12,616 nt of DNA from Pseudomonadota bacterium (GTDB lineage Bacteria > Pseudomonadota > Gammaproteobacteria > Burkholderiales > Burkholderiaceae_E): NCBI GenBank assembly GCA_023388075.1, contig JAEWGX010000003.1, positions 1-12,616 on the forward strand. The letters run 5' to 3'. Position 1 is the first letter of the stretch. Every line of letters begins with the position of its first letter. Under the pieces are notes generated by a model that saw nothing but the letters and a program-made list of their open reading frames with translations, had not been told where the DNA came from and ran no database searches. Of the stretch, positions 6,416-12,616 are shown one piece after another. The translations under genes were made by a program, and so were the position numbers.

Positions 6416-7474
6416 GAGCGGCCGGCTGCGGAACGGCCACAGCAGCACCCACTCCTGGATCCGGCGCCAGATGCCGACCAGCCCCTGCGGCTCGAAGACC
6501 AGGAACAGGATCATGACCAGCCCGAAGGCGGCGTAGTTGACCGCGTAGACATAGGAGGCCAGCCGCTCGCCGAGCGCCGTGACCTCCATGGCCGACTCGA
6601 TCACGTACGGAAAGAGCACGACGAACGCCGCGCCGAGCAGCGCACCGAGGATCGAACCCATGCCGCCGATCACGATCATCGCGACGTACTGGATGGTCAG
6701 GTAGAGGGAGAAGGCCTCGGCGGAGACGAAGCCCCGATAGTAGGCGAACAGGCAGCCGGCGATCGCCGTGAGCATCGACGAGATGACGAACGCACCGAGC
6801 TTGGCACGCTGCACGCTGATGCCGAGCGCACCGGCCACCGCCTCGCGACCGTGGACCGCGCGCCAGGCCCGCCCGGTGCGGGTGCGCAGCAGGTTGAGGC
6901 TTCCGAGCACGGCGAGGCCGGCCGCGACCAGCAGCACGTAGTACCACGCGAGCGGATCGTAGAGCGTCCAGCCGAGCAGCTCGGGCGGATCGATGACGAC
7001 GCCGGTGGAGAAGCCGCGCCGGGTCTCGTACTCCGCGCCGAGGTACATCACGATGAAGTGCAGCGCGAGCGTCGAGACCGCGAGATAGAGGCCGCGCAGG
7101 CGCAGGCTGGGCAGGCCGAAGACCAGCCCGAGCAGCGCACCCACGACGGCCGAGGCCGGCAGCGTCATCCAGAAGGGCGCCTGCCACTCCTTGAACAGGA
7201 TGCCGGTGGTGAAGGCGCCGGCGGCCAGGAGGCCCGCATGGCCGAGCGAGATCTGTCCGGCATAGCCGGTCAGCAGCATCAGCGCGACCGCGCCGATGGC
7301 CGCGAGCAGCACCTGGTTGGCGAGGTCGAGCGTGAAGCTGCCGGCGAACGGCGGCAGCAGCAGCGCGGCGAGCAGGAAGAGCGCGAGGAAGACCTGCCGG
7401 GTCCGGGTATCGACCAGCCGCAGGTCCTGCGCATACGCGGTGCGGAAGTAGCCGCTCGCCCGCGGCTGGGTCAT
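6401..7474 (-). CDS. livM: Branched-chain amino acid-type ABC transporter permease (LivM-like)
   Basis: The 357-residue integral membrane protein carries the LivM family marks: GYAGQISLGHA (70-80), PSLRLRGLYLAVSTLA (122-137), the cytoplasmic ATPase-coupling loop around RTGRAWRAVHGREAVAGALGI (199-219), VIGGMGSILGALLGA (268-282) and FEPQGLVGIW (327-336). Hydrophobic stretches at about 28-45, 50-70, 78-92, 105-121, 129-146, 177-194, 226-245, 262-292 and 312-328 suggest eight to ten membrane helices. An N-terminal polar segment of about 25 residues precedes the first helix. It forms the translocation pore with LivH. ATG 7474 lies 31 bases after the livH stop, and its ribosome-binding site is weak (GGCGGA). 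The stop overlaps the livF start. The length is normal for LivM. Confidence 0.93.
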   Translation of the reverse strand: MTQPRASGYFRTAYAQDLRLVDTRTRQVFLALFLLAALLLPPFAGSFTLDLANQVLLAAIGAVALMLLTGYAGQISLGHAGLLAAGAFTTGILFKEWQAPFWMTLPASAVVGALLGLVFGLPSLRLRGLYLAVSTLALHFIVMYLGAEYETRRGFSTGVVIDPPELLGWTLYDPLAWYYVLLVAAGLAVLGSLNLLRTRTGRAWRAVHGREAVAGALGISVQRAKLGAFVISSMLTAIAGCLFAYYRGFVSAEAFSLYLTIQYVAMIVIGGMGSILGALLGAAFVVLFPYVIESAMEVTALGERLASYVYAVNYAAFGLVMILFLVFEPQGLVGIWRRIQEWVLLWPFRSRPLEGGK

Positions 7475-7505
7475 GCCGTCCGCCCAGTGGGGCAGTGACG
7501 AGTCG

Positions 7506-8375
7506 TCATACGCGGTCCAGCTCCTCGCGGGTGCCGAACAGTCCCCACGGGCGCACGATCAGCATGGCGATCAGCACCAGGAAAGGGACGACGTCGGAGA
7601 GCAGCGGATCGACGTAGTAGATGAGCAGCACCTCCGCGCAGGCGATCACCAGCGCGCCGACGAGGGCACCGAGCAGGCTGTCGAGGCCGCCCACCAGCGC
7701 GGCCGGGAATGCCTTGAGACCTATCACCACCATGGTCTGCTCGAGCGCCGCATCGCAGGCGATCAGCATGCCCGCGAGGCCCGCGGTCAGTGTCGCGAGC
7801 CCCCAGGCGAGCGCATACACGCCGTGCAGGCCGATGCCTCGCTGGGCGGCCAGGCGGGGATCCTGGCCGGCGGCGCGCATCCGGATGCCCCAGCGGGTGT
7901 GGCGCAGGAAGGCCCACAGCCCCAGGTAGGCGGCGGCGGTGACCAGGACCAGCGCCAGGCCCACCGTGGAGATCCGCGCCTCGCCCACCGGCAGCGACTC
8001 GTTGGTCCATCCGAGGGCAGGCAGCGGGTGCTGCTCCTGGGCGCCGAAGGCCAGCACCATCGCGCCGCGCAGCAGGATGCCGAGCGCGATGGTGGTGAGC
8101 ACCGCGGCGAGCACCGACTCGCCGGTCATCCGCCGCATCAGGCAGACGTAGACCAGGATCCCGACCACCAGCGCGAGCACCACGGCGGTCGCGACCGCGA
8201 GCAGCGGCCGGCCGGACGACAGCGACGCGGTGACGAAGAGCCCGTAGGCGCCGAGCATCATCAGCTCGCCGTGCGCGAGGCTCAGGACCCGGCTGGTGCG
8301 GTAGATCAGCACGTAGCCGCAACTGATCAGCGCGTAGATCGATGCCAGGACGGCGATGTTGACCGCGAGTTGCAT
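7506..8375 (-). CDS. livH: Branched-chain amino acid-type ABC transporter permease (LivH-like)
   Basis: The 289-residue permease has the LivH pattern: an N-terminal helix with LISCGYVLIYRTSRVLSLAHGELMMLGAY (16-44), RRMTGESVLAAVLTTIALGI (81-100), the cytoplasmic coupling loop HTRWGIRMRAAGQDPRLAAQRGI (159-181), then KAFPAALVGGLDSLLGALVGAL (221-242) and RPWGLFG (275-281). About eight membrane helices are visible. It dimerises with LivM to form the import channel. ATG 8375 follows the synthetase stop TAG by a single base and has no clear ribosome-binding site of its own. It therefore probably depends on ribosomes finishing the synthetase, which would tie permease production to synthetase production. 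Confidence 0.93.
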   Translation of the reverse strand: MQLAVNIAVLASIYALISCGYVLIYRTSRVLSLAHGELMMLGAYGLFVTASLSSGRPLLAVATAVVLALVVGILVYVCLMRRMTGESVLAAVLTTIALGILLRGAMVLAFGAQEQHPLPALGWTNESLPVGEARISTVGLALVLVTAAAYLGLWAFLRHTRWGIRMRAAGQDPRLAAQRGIGLHGVYALAWGLATLTAGLAGMLIACDAALEQTMVVIGLKAFPAALVGGLDSLLGALVGALVIACAEVLLIYYVDPLLSDVVPFLVLIAMLIVRPWGLFGTREELDRV

Positions 8376-8376
8376 G

Positions 8377-10260
8377 CTAGGCGTTCGGCTGCGGCTGCAG
8401 CAGGCCTTCGACGCCGGCCTGCACCAGGCGCTCTTCCCGCGTGTCGTACATCGACTCCACCAGGTCAGAGAAGCGCTGGACCATCAGGCCGCGCTTGAGC
8501 TTGCGGGTCGGCGTGACCGGCTCGCCTTCGTCCTCCGGGTCCAGCATCCGGGGCAGGATGCGGAACGCCTTTACCTGCTCCACCCGCGCGAGCGTCTCGT
8601 TGGCACGGGCGATCTCGGCGCCGATCAGGTCCTGCACCCGCGGATGGGTGGCGAGCGAGGTGAAGCCGGTGTAGGACACGTCGTTGAGGCGCGCCCAGTC
8701 GGCGACGGTGTCGAAGTCGATCTCCACCAGCGCCGTCACGTACTTGCGGCCGTGGCCGATCACCATCGCCTCGCCGACATACGGGCTCGCGCGCAGCGCG
8801 TTCTCGATGGTGGAGGGCGAGAGGGTCTTGCCGCCGGCGGTCACGATGAAGTCGCGTGCCCGGTCCACCAGCCGCAGCACGCCGTCGCGCAGCTCGCCGA
8901 CGTCGCCGGTATGCAGCCATCCGTCGGCGTCCAGGACCTCGCGGGTCGCCGCCGGATTGCCCCAGTAGCCTTCGAAGGTGTGCGGCCCCCGCAGCAGGAT
9001 CTCGCCATCCTCGGCGAGGCGCAGCTCCCAGCCGGATGCGACCTCGCCGACGTCGCCCGGGCGGGGGAACGGTCCGCGCTGGCCGCTGATGATCGCGCCG
9101 GCCTCCTCGGTCTGGCCGTACACCTCCACCAGGTTCACGCCCCAGATCTGCCAGAGCGCCGCCGTCTCCGCCGGCAGCGGCGCGCCGCCGGAGATCACCA
9201 GCGACAAACGGTCGAGGCCGAGCTTCTGCAGCAGGGGCCGGAAGACGAACGTCCGGCACAGCCGGTACGCGAGGCCATCCCCGACCACGGCATCCCCGGC
9301 CGTTCGATTCCAGCGCAGCGAGGCCTGCCGCCGCCCGATGCCCATCGCCATGCGGAATGCCGCCCGCTTGACCGGCGTGCTGGCATTCATCCCGACCAGC
9401 ACCTGCGCGGCGAACTTCTGCAGGTAGCGCGGCACGGTGAAGAGCAATGTCGGCGCCACCTCGAAGAAGGTGGTGGGCAGGTCCTCGATGTCCTCGCCGA
9501 AGTGCGGCACCACCGAGCCGAGCAGCGGCAGCGTGATCGCGACGTCGCGTCCCAGGATGTGGCAGAGCGGCAGGTAGACCACCGTGCGGTGCGCGCGCCC
9601 GGCGAGCCCGGGATAGTGCGTGACCAGGTTGCCGCAGGCTGCCAGGTGGGTTCCGTGGGCGACCAGCGCGCCCTTGGGGTTGCCGGTGGTGCCGGAGGTG
9701 TAGACGATGAAGGCCGGGTCCTGAGGTCGTAGCGCCCCGGCCAGGGCCGCCAGGACCGCGATGCCATCGTCCTCGTCCTCCTCGCCGAGGAGCCGATCCC
9801 AGGTGACGAGCAGCGCGTGACGGTACTGGAACATCGCCGAATCGTCGATGACGACGATCGCCTTCAGCGGCGGCAGGCGATCCAGCAGCGGCAGCAGCTT
9901 GTCGACGTACTCCTGGTTCTCGGCGACGAAGATCGTCGCGCCGCCGTCGCGCATCTGGTATTCGACCTCGGCGGCCGACGCGGTCGGATAGATGCCGTAG
10001 GTGATCGCGCCGGCCGCCTGCGCGGCCAGGTCCGCAATCATCCATTCCTCGCACGCGTCGCCCATGATGGCGACGCGTTCCCCGCGCTCGAGCCCGAGGG
10101 CCTGCAGCCCGCGCGCGCATCGGCCCACCAGGCTGGCGTAGTCGTGCCAGGTGCGCTCCCGGTAGAGGCCCAGGTGCTTGGAGCGAAGGGCGACGGCGTC
10201 CGGCGAGGTGCGGGCGCGTTCGAGGAGCAGGCCTGGCGCGGTCCTCGCGCCGGCGGTCAC
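8377..10260 (-). CDS. AMP-forming long-chain-type acyl-CoA synthetase embedded in the ABC operon
   Basis: The 627-residue enzyme belongs to the ANL superfamily (acyl-AMP then acyl-CoA formation from a carboxylic acid, ATP and CoA). Motifs in order: P-loop YTSGTTGNPKG (187-197), LPLCHILGR (230-238), ISGGAPLP (356-363), VYGQTEEAG (380-388), GWLHTGDVG (447-455), VDRARDFIVTAGGKTLSP (465-482) and TPTRKLKRG (583-591), where the adenylation lysine is expected. The size and long middle domain match long-chain synthetases of the FadD15 type rather than short aryl ligases. GTG 10260 is chosen because it overlaps the stop of the binding-protein gene (GTGA) with GAGG seven bases upstream. Its place between the binding protein and the permeases suggests vectorial activation: the imported acid is converted to its CoA ester at the membrane. 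Chain length and substrate cannot be read. Confidence 0.93.
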   Translation of the reverse strand: MTAGARTAPGLLLERARTSPDAVALRSKHLGLYRERTWHDYASLVGRCARGLQALGLERGERVAIMGDACEEWMIADLAAQAAGAITYGIYPTASAAEVEYQMRDGGATIFVAENQEYVDKLLPLLDRLPPLKAIVVIDDSAMFQYRHALLVTWDRLLGEEDEDDGIAVLAALAGALRPQDPAFIVYTSGTTGNPKGALVAHGTHLAACGNLVTHYPGLAGRAHRTVVYLPLCHILGRDVAITLPLLGSVVPHFGEDIEDLPTTFFEVAPTLLFTVPRYLQKFAAQVLVGMNASTPVKRAAFRMAMGIGRRQASLRWNRTAGDAVVGDGLAYRLCRTFVFRPLLQKLGLDRLSLVISGGAPLPAETAALWQIWGVNLVEVYGQTEEAGAIISGQRGPFPRPGDVGEVASGWELRLAEDGEILLRGPHTFEGYWGNPAATREVLDADGWLHTGDVGELRDGVLRLVDRARDFIVTAGGKTLSPSTIENALRASPYVGEAMVIGHGRKYVTALVEIDFDTVADWARLNDVSYTGFTSLATHPRVQDLIGAEIARANETLARVEQVKAFRILPRMLDPEDEGEPVTPTRKLKRGLMVQRFSDLVESMYDTREERLVQAGVEGLLQPQPNA

Positions 10261-10271
10261 TTGCCGACCTC
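10257..10271 (-). promoter_or_regulatory. Translational coupling site between binding protein and synthetase
   Basis: On the minus strand the end of the binding-protein gene reads GAGGTCGGCAAGTGAC. GAGG (10268-10271) lies seven bases before the GTG start of the synthetase, and GTG and TGA overlap in GTGA. The arrangement matches the livM/livF junction base for base over GGCAAGTGAC. Confidence 0.75.
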
Positions 10272-11411
10272 GATCGCCTTCCAGTCCTGCACCCGCGCGA
10301 CGCGCTTCGATGCCGGATCCCAGTGCCACACCCGATAGTGCTGGCGGGTGCGGAAGTGGTTGTCCTTGGTCCACTGCAGCGGCCCGCCCCGCAGGCCTTT
10401 GAGATCGACCTCGAGCGAGTTCATCGCCGCCAGCACCTTCGCCGGTGTCGGCGGCCAGGCGGTCTTGCCGAGCACCTGCTCGATGACGAGGCCGGCGATG
10501 AAACCCTCGGTGAGCCAGGTGACCGGATACTGCAGGTTCGCGCGCGAGGCCACCGCCCGGATCTCCGCGTGCATCGGCACGTCGTCGACGAACAGCGTGT
10601 TGGTGCCGACGACATAGAGCCGCTCGTCCTTGACCCGCTCCAGCTCGTCCTCCGCATTGAGGTGCGCCCAGGTCACGTACGAGCCGTCCCAGCCCAGCCG
10701 GCGCAGCGACTCGAAGGTGCGGATCTGCGAGACCCACGGCGCCCACGAGTAGACCCAGTTGGGATTGGCGTCCTTGATCTTGGTGGCGAACGGCGTGTAG
10801 TCCGGCGTGGGCGGCGGGGTGACCTGCTTCTCCACCGGCGTCATGCCGAGCTTGCCGGAGAGGTCCTCCGCGTAGTCGATCTCGCCGCGGGAGATGGGTA
10901 TCGCCATCGCCGCGAAGCCGATGCGCACCGGCTCCTTCGCCGTTTCCTTGACGAAGGCGAGCGCCGCCTGGCTGTCGAGGTTGGCGCCGAAGGCGGTGGA
11001 GCAGAACTGCAGCGGATCGGCCGGGGGATAGGTTTCCTTGGGGCAGACCGAGCCGGCGAAATAGAGCGGCACCTTGGCGCGCCGCGCCTCCGCCACCATC
11101 GGCGCGTAGGTGGAGGAGAGGCTCGAGTTCATCAGCAGGACGACCTCATCCTCCGCCAGCAGGCGCTTGGTGTTGGCGGCGGCGCGCGAAGGCTGGGCGG
11201 AATCGTCGTACACGACCAGCTTGATCTGTTTCCCGTTGACGCCGCCACGTTGGTTGACGTGGTCCAGGTAGGCCTTCATCGACTCGACCACCGGCGCATA
11301 GGTGGCGGCTGCCGGACCGGTCATCGCGGCGCTCACGCCGATCACGTAGGCATCCTGCGCGGCCGCGGCCGTCGCCGCGCACAGCGCCGCAGCCAGCACG
11401 AAACGCTTCAT
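10257..11411 (-). CDS. ABC transporter periplasmic substrate-binding protein (Leu/Ile/Val-binding family)
   Basis: The 384-residue protein starts with a short Sec signal peptide (MKRFVLAAALCAATAAAA, cleavage near residue 18). The mature N-terminus follows the type I periplasmic-binding fold of the LivJ/LivK family: YVIGVSAAMTGPAAATYAP (22-40) is the first strand and ligand loop, then GGVNGKQIKLVVYDDSAQPSRAAANTKRL (56-84), the usual 'GG.nGk.i.lv..Dd...p..a...' run. SLSSTYAPMVAEARRAKVP follows. Two cysteines, C123 and C137, may form the loop disulfide common in this family. It captures the substrate in the periplasm and delivers it to LivH/LivM. It is the first gene of the operon, with GAGGAG five bases before the ATG. 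In this family sequence alone does not separate amino acid, aromatic acid, amide and fatty acid binders. Confidence 0.92.
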   Translation of the reverse strand: MKRFVLAAALCAATAAAAQDAYVIGVSAAMTGPAAATYAPVVESMKAYLDHVNQRGGVNGKQIKLVVYDDSAQPSRAAANTKRLLAEDEVVLLMNSSLSSTYAPMVAEARRAKVPLYFAGSVCPKETYPPADPLQFCSTAFGANLDSQAALAFVKETAKEPVRIGFAAMAIPISRGEIDYAEDLSGKLGMTPVEKQVTPPPTPDYTPFATKIKDANPNWVYSWAPWVSQIRTFESLRRLGWDGSYVTWAHLNAEDELERVKDERLYVVGTNTLFVDDVPMHAEIRAVASRANLQYPVTWLTEGFIAGLVIEQVLGKTAWPPTPAKVLAAMNSLEVDLKGLRGGPLQWTKDNHFRTRQHYRVWHWDPASKRVARVQDWKAIEVGK

Positions 11412-11438
11412 GTTCGCTCCTCGCACGCTCGTTGGTGT

Positions 11439-11456
11439 CCGCCGCTGCCGCGGCGG
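11439..11456. other. GC hairpin in the leader of the binding-protein gene
   Basis: CCGCCGC (11439-11445) and GCGGCGG (11450-11456) form a perfect 7-bp stem with the 4-base loop TGCC. It lies 28 bases upstream of the binding-protein start and is expected in that gene's 5' untranslated region. It has no U-tract, so it is not a classic terminator. It could affect mRNA stability or translation, or be a by-product of high GC content. Confidence 0.35.
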
Positions 11457-11472
11457 TTGGTTGCGCGTACTA

Positions 11473-11490
11473 TTCCATAGCTCGATGGAA
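11473..11490. promoter_or_regulatory. Candidate operator in the divergent promoter region
   Basis: TTCCAT (11473-11478) and ATGGAA (11485-11490) form an inverted repeat with a 6-base spacer, 18 bases in all. It lies between the divergent binding-protein and methyltransferase genes, in the only AT-rich patch of the interval. Its size and centre suit a dimeric repressor of the TetR, GntR or MarR sort. No regulator gene is present in the window. Promoter boxes for either direction cannot be assigned with confidence. Confidence 0.4.
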
Positions 11491-11491
11491 A

Positions 11492-11519
11492 AGGAAATGC
11501 CCGTGAGGAAATGCCCATG
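11492..11519 (+). repeat. 14-bp tandem duplication at the methyltransferase start
   Basis: AGGAAATGCCCGTG (11492-11505) is followed at once by AGGAAATGCCCATG (11506-11519). The two units differ at one base (G/A). The second unit carries both the ribosome-binding purines (AGGAA) and the real ATG of the methyltransferase. The first unit carries a copy of the ribosome-binding site in front of the ATG of a seven-codon leader frame. Confidence 0.85.
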
Positions 11520-11520
11520 A
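11497..11520 (+). CDS. Possible seven-residue leader peptide overlapping the methyltransferase start
   Basis: ATG at 11497 opens a frame encoding MPVRKCP that stops at TGA 11518-11520. Its stop overlaps the methyltransferase start as ATGA, the classic coupling arrangement. However, AGGAA is directly adjacent to this ATG, too close for efficient initiation, and the frame may be an accident of the 14-bp duplication. There is one Cys and no Met run, so it does not look like a methionine attenuator peptide. Confidence 0.2.
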   Translation: MPVRKCP

Positions 11521-12616
11521 ACCCATCCGCCGCGCGCCCCGCGGGCCAGCCCCCTTTCCGCGCCGACCACATCGGCAGCCTGCTGCGGCCGAAGAAGCTG
11601 CGCGAGGCCTTCCGCGCGCATGCCGCCGGCACGCTCCCCGACGACGCGTTCCGCGCGGTGCAGGACGAGGCGATCCGCGACGTGATCCGGCTGCAGGAGG
11701 ACTGCGGCCTGGAGCTCGCCACGGACGGCGAGTTCCGCCGCATCTCGTACTGGGAGAAGTTCGTTCGGCTCACCGACGGCCTCGTCGTCAAGGACGCGGT
11801 CTTCACCTTCCACGACGACCACGGCCACGAATCGGCCTTCACCGCGCCCTATGTGACCAAGCGCGTGTCTCGGCGAGCGCCGATCACCGCCGACGAGGCC
11901 GCGTTCGTCGCCAGCGCGGCCAAGGGTAGCCCGAAGGTCACGATGCCGTCGCCGTCCACGATGCACTTCTACCGGTTCACCGACTGGGGCGATCCATCGG
12001 TGTACCGCGATCCGGCGGAGTTCTTCCGCGACCTCGGCCGGATCTACCGGCAGGAGATCGCCGAGCTCGCCGCTGCGGGTTGCAAGTACGTGCAGCTCGA
12101 CGAAGTCGCGCTTGCCATCCTCTGCGACCCGGCGGCACGCGAGAAGGTCAAGGCGGCGGGCGGCAACCCCGACCAGCTCGTCGATCTCTACGTGGACGCG
12201 CTCAACGAGGCCGTCAGGGACCGGCCCGACGACGTGACCGTCGGCGTGCACATGTGCCGTGGCAACTACAAGGGCATGTACCTCTCCGAGGGCGGCTACG
12301 ATTCGGTGGGCGAGCGCTTCTTCGGCCGCGCCGACGTGAACCACTTCCTGCTGGAGTTCGACACCCCGCGCGCCGGCGGCTTCGACCCGCTGCGCTTCGT
12401 GCCGAAGGACAAGGGCGTGGTGCTGGGCCTGGTGAGCTCCAAGACGCCGGTGCTGGAATCGATCGACACGCTGCAACGGCGCGCCGAGGAGGCGGCGAAG
12501 CACATCGACCTTTCGCGCCTTGCCATCAGCCCGCAGTGCGGCTTCGCCAGCACCATGGGCGGCAACCCGGTGACCGAGGACGACGAGCGCGCCAAGCTGC
12601 GCCTCTGCGTCGAGGC
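11517..12616 (+). CDS. MetE-type (cobalamin-independent methionine synthase II family) methyltransferase, 3' end missing
   Basis: The first 366 codons of a zinc methyltransferase-like TIM-barrel protein are present; the end lies off the window. It begins directly with the catalytic-domain start FRADHIGSLLRP (14-25), so it lacks the MetE N-terminal half and belongs to the single-domain YxjG/YxjH-like group. Further marks are ELATDGEFRR (66-75), YVQLDE (191-196), HMCRGN (245-250), LLEFD (278-282), LGLVSSKTP (303-311) and ISPQCGF (337-343). By comparison with MetE, zinc would be held by H245, C247, E280 and C341; all four are present. Starts at 11511 and 11517 are in frame. ATG 11517 is chosen because GAGGAA lies six bases upstream of it. 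Family members transfer methyl groups to thiols such as homocysteine, but many have no proven substrate. It diverges from the ABC/synthetase operon, suggesting shared control. Confidence 0.9.
   Translation, partial: MNPSAARPAGQPPFRADHIGSLLRPKKLREAFRAHAAGTLPDDAFRAVQDEAIRDVIRLQEDCGLELATDGEFRRISYWEKFVRLTDGLVVKDAVFTFHDDHGHESAFTAPYVTKRVSRRAPITADEAAFVASAAKGSPKVTMPSPSTMHFYRFTDWGDPSVYRDPAEFFRDLGRIYRQEIAELAAAGCKYVQLDEVALAILCDPAAREKVKAAGGNPDQLVDLYVDALNEAVRDRPDDVTVGVHMCRGNYKGMYLSEGGYDSVGERFFGRADVNHFLLEFDTPRAGGFDPLRFVPKDKGVVLGLVSSKTPVLESIDTLQRRAEEAAKHIDLSRLAISPQCGFASTMGGNPVTEDDERAKLRLCVE

Noticed and set aside
8356..9732. Long plus-strand open frame opposite the acyl-CoA synthetase.
   Set aside because: No recognisable motif and low-complexity composition. 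The minus strand encodes all ANL signatures over the same bases.
10323..11480. Plus-strand open frame opposite the binding-protein gene.
   Set aside because: Arg/His/Gly-rich shadow without motifs. The minus strand encodes a signal peptide and the binding-protein family pattern.
11412..12503. Minus-strand open frame continuing upstream of the binding-protein gene across the methyltransferase gene.
   Set aside because: The signal peptide and ribosome-binding site place the binding-protein start at 11411. The upstream part is the complement of the MetE-like gene, which has all zinc ligands on the plus strand.

Overview
This 12.6 kb window has very high GC content and densely packed genes. It has overlapping stop/start codons, GTG starts, Gram-negative features (Sec signal peptides, a periplasmic binding protein, an outer-membrane-barrel-like tail) and a branched-chain amino acid (Liv/HAAT) type ABC operon with an embedded acyl-CoA synthetase. 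Together these suggest a high-GC proteobacterium, most likely a betaproteobacterium of the Burkholderiales kind. The taxon is an inference from style and gene content, not from a marker gene.

Left part (1-3596), loose and partly decayed. The window opens with the last 47 codons of an unidentified gene. A complete NADPH-dependent FMN reductase family gene (369-938, +) follows. After it comes a stretch (about 969-1235) that looks like debris of two genes: an N-terminal piece of a zinc alcohol dehydrogenase and the C-terminal strand of an outer-membrane barrel. Two minus-strand genes follow: a small secreted protein with two cysteines (2744-2301) and a secreted, very charged coiled-coil protein (2244-1285). 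They are 56 bases apart and probably co-transcribed. From 2802 to 3596 I see no convincing intact gene, only a possible transposase tail fragment and a 12-bp inverted repeat.

Right part (3597-12616), a compact metabolic locus. A plus-strand M20 amidohydrolase (hippurate / N-acyl-amino-acid hydrolase type) converges on, and overlaps by 73 bases, the last gene of a six-gene minus-strand operon. In transcription order that operon encodes a periplasmic substrate-binding protein, an AMP-forming long-chain-type acyl-CoA synthetase, two membrane permeases (LivH, LivM) and two ATPases (LivF, LivG). The genes are separated by no more than 31 bases, and three of the five junctions overlap. Two of those junctions share the same 10-base GTG/TGA coupling sequence. 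Diverging from the operon across a 105-base regulatory interval is a MetE-type zinc methyltransferase-like gene that runs off the right edge with all four zinc ligands visible.

How it may work together (inference): the ABC system would import a carboxylate or acyl-conjugate, the M20 enzyme could release the acid from an amide conjugate, and the synthetase would trap it as an acyl-CoA. The MetE-like enzyme suggests a methyl- or thiol-transfer step, or methionine supply. No substrate can be read from sequence alone. I found no tRNA, rRNA, CRISPR array or intact insertion sequence.
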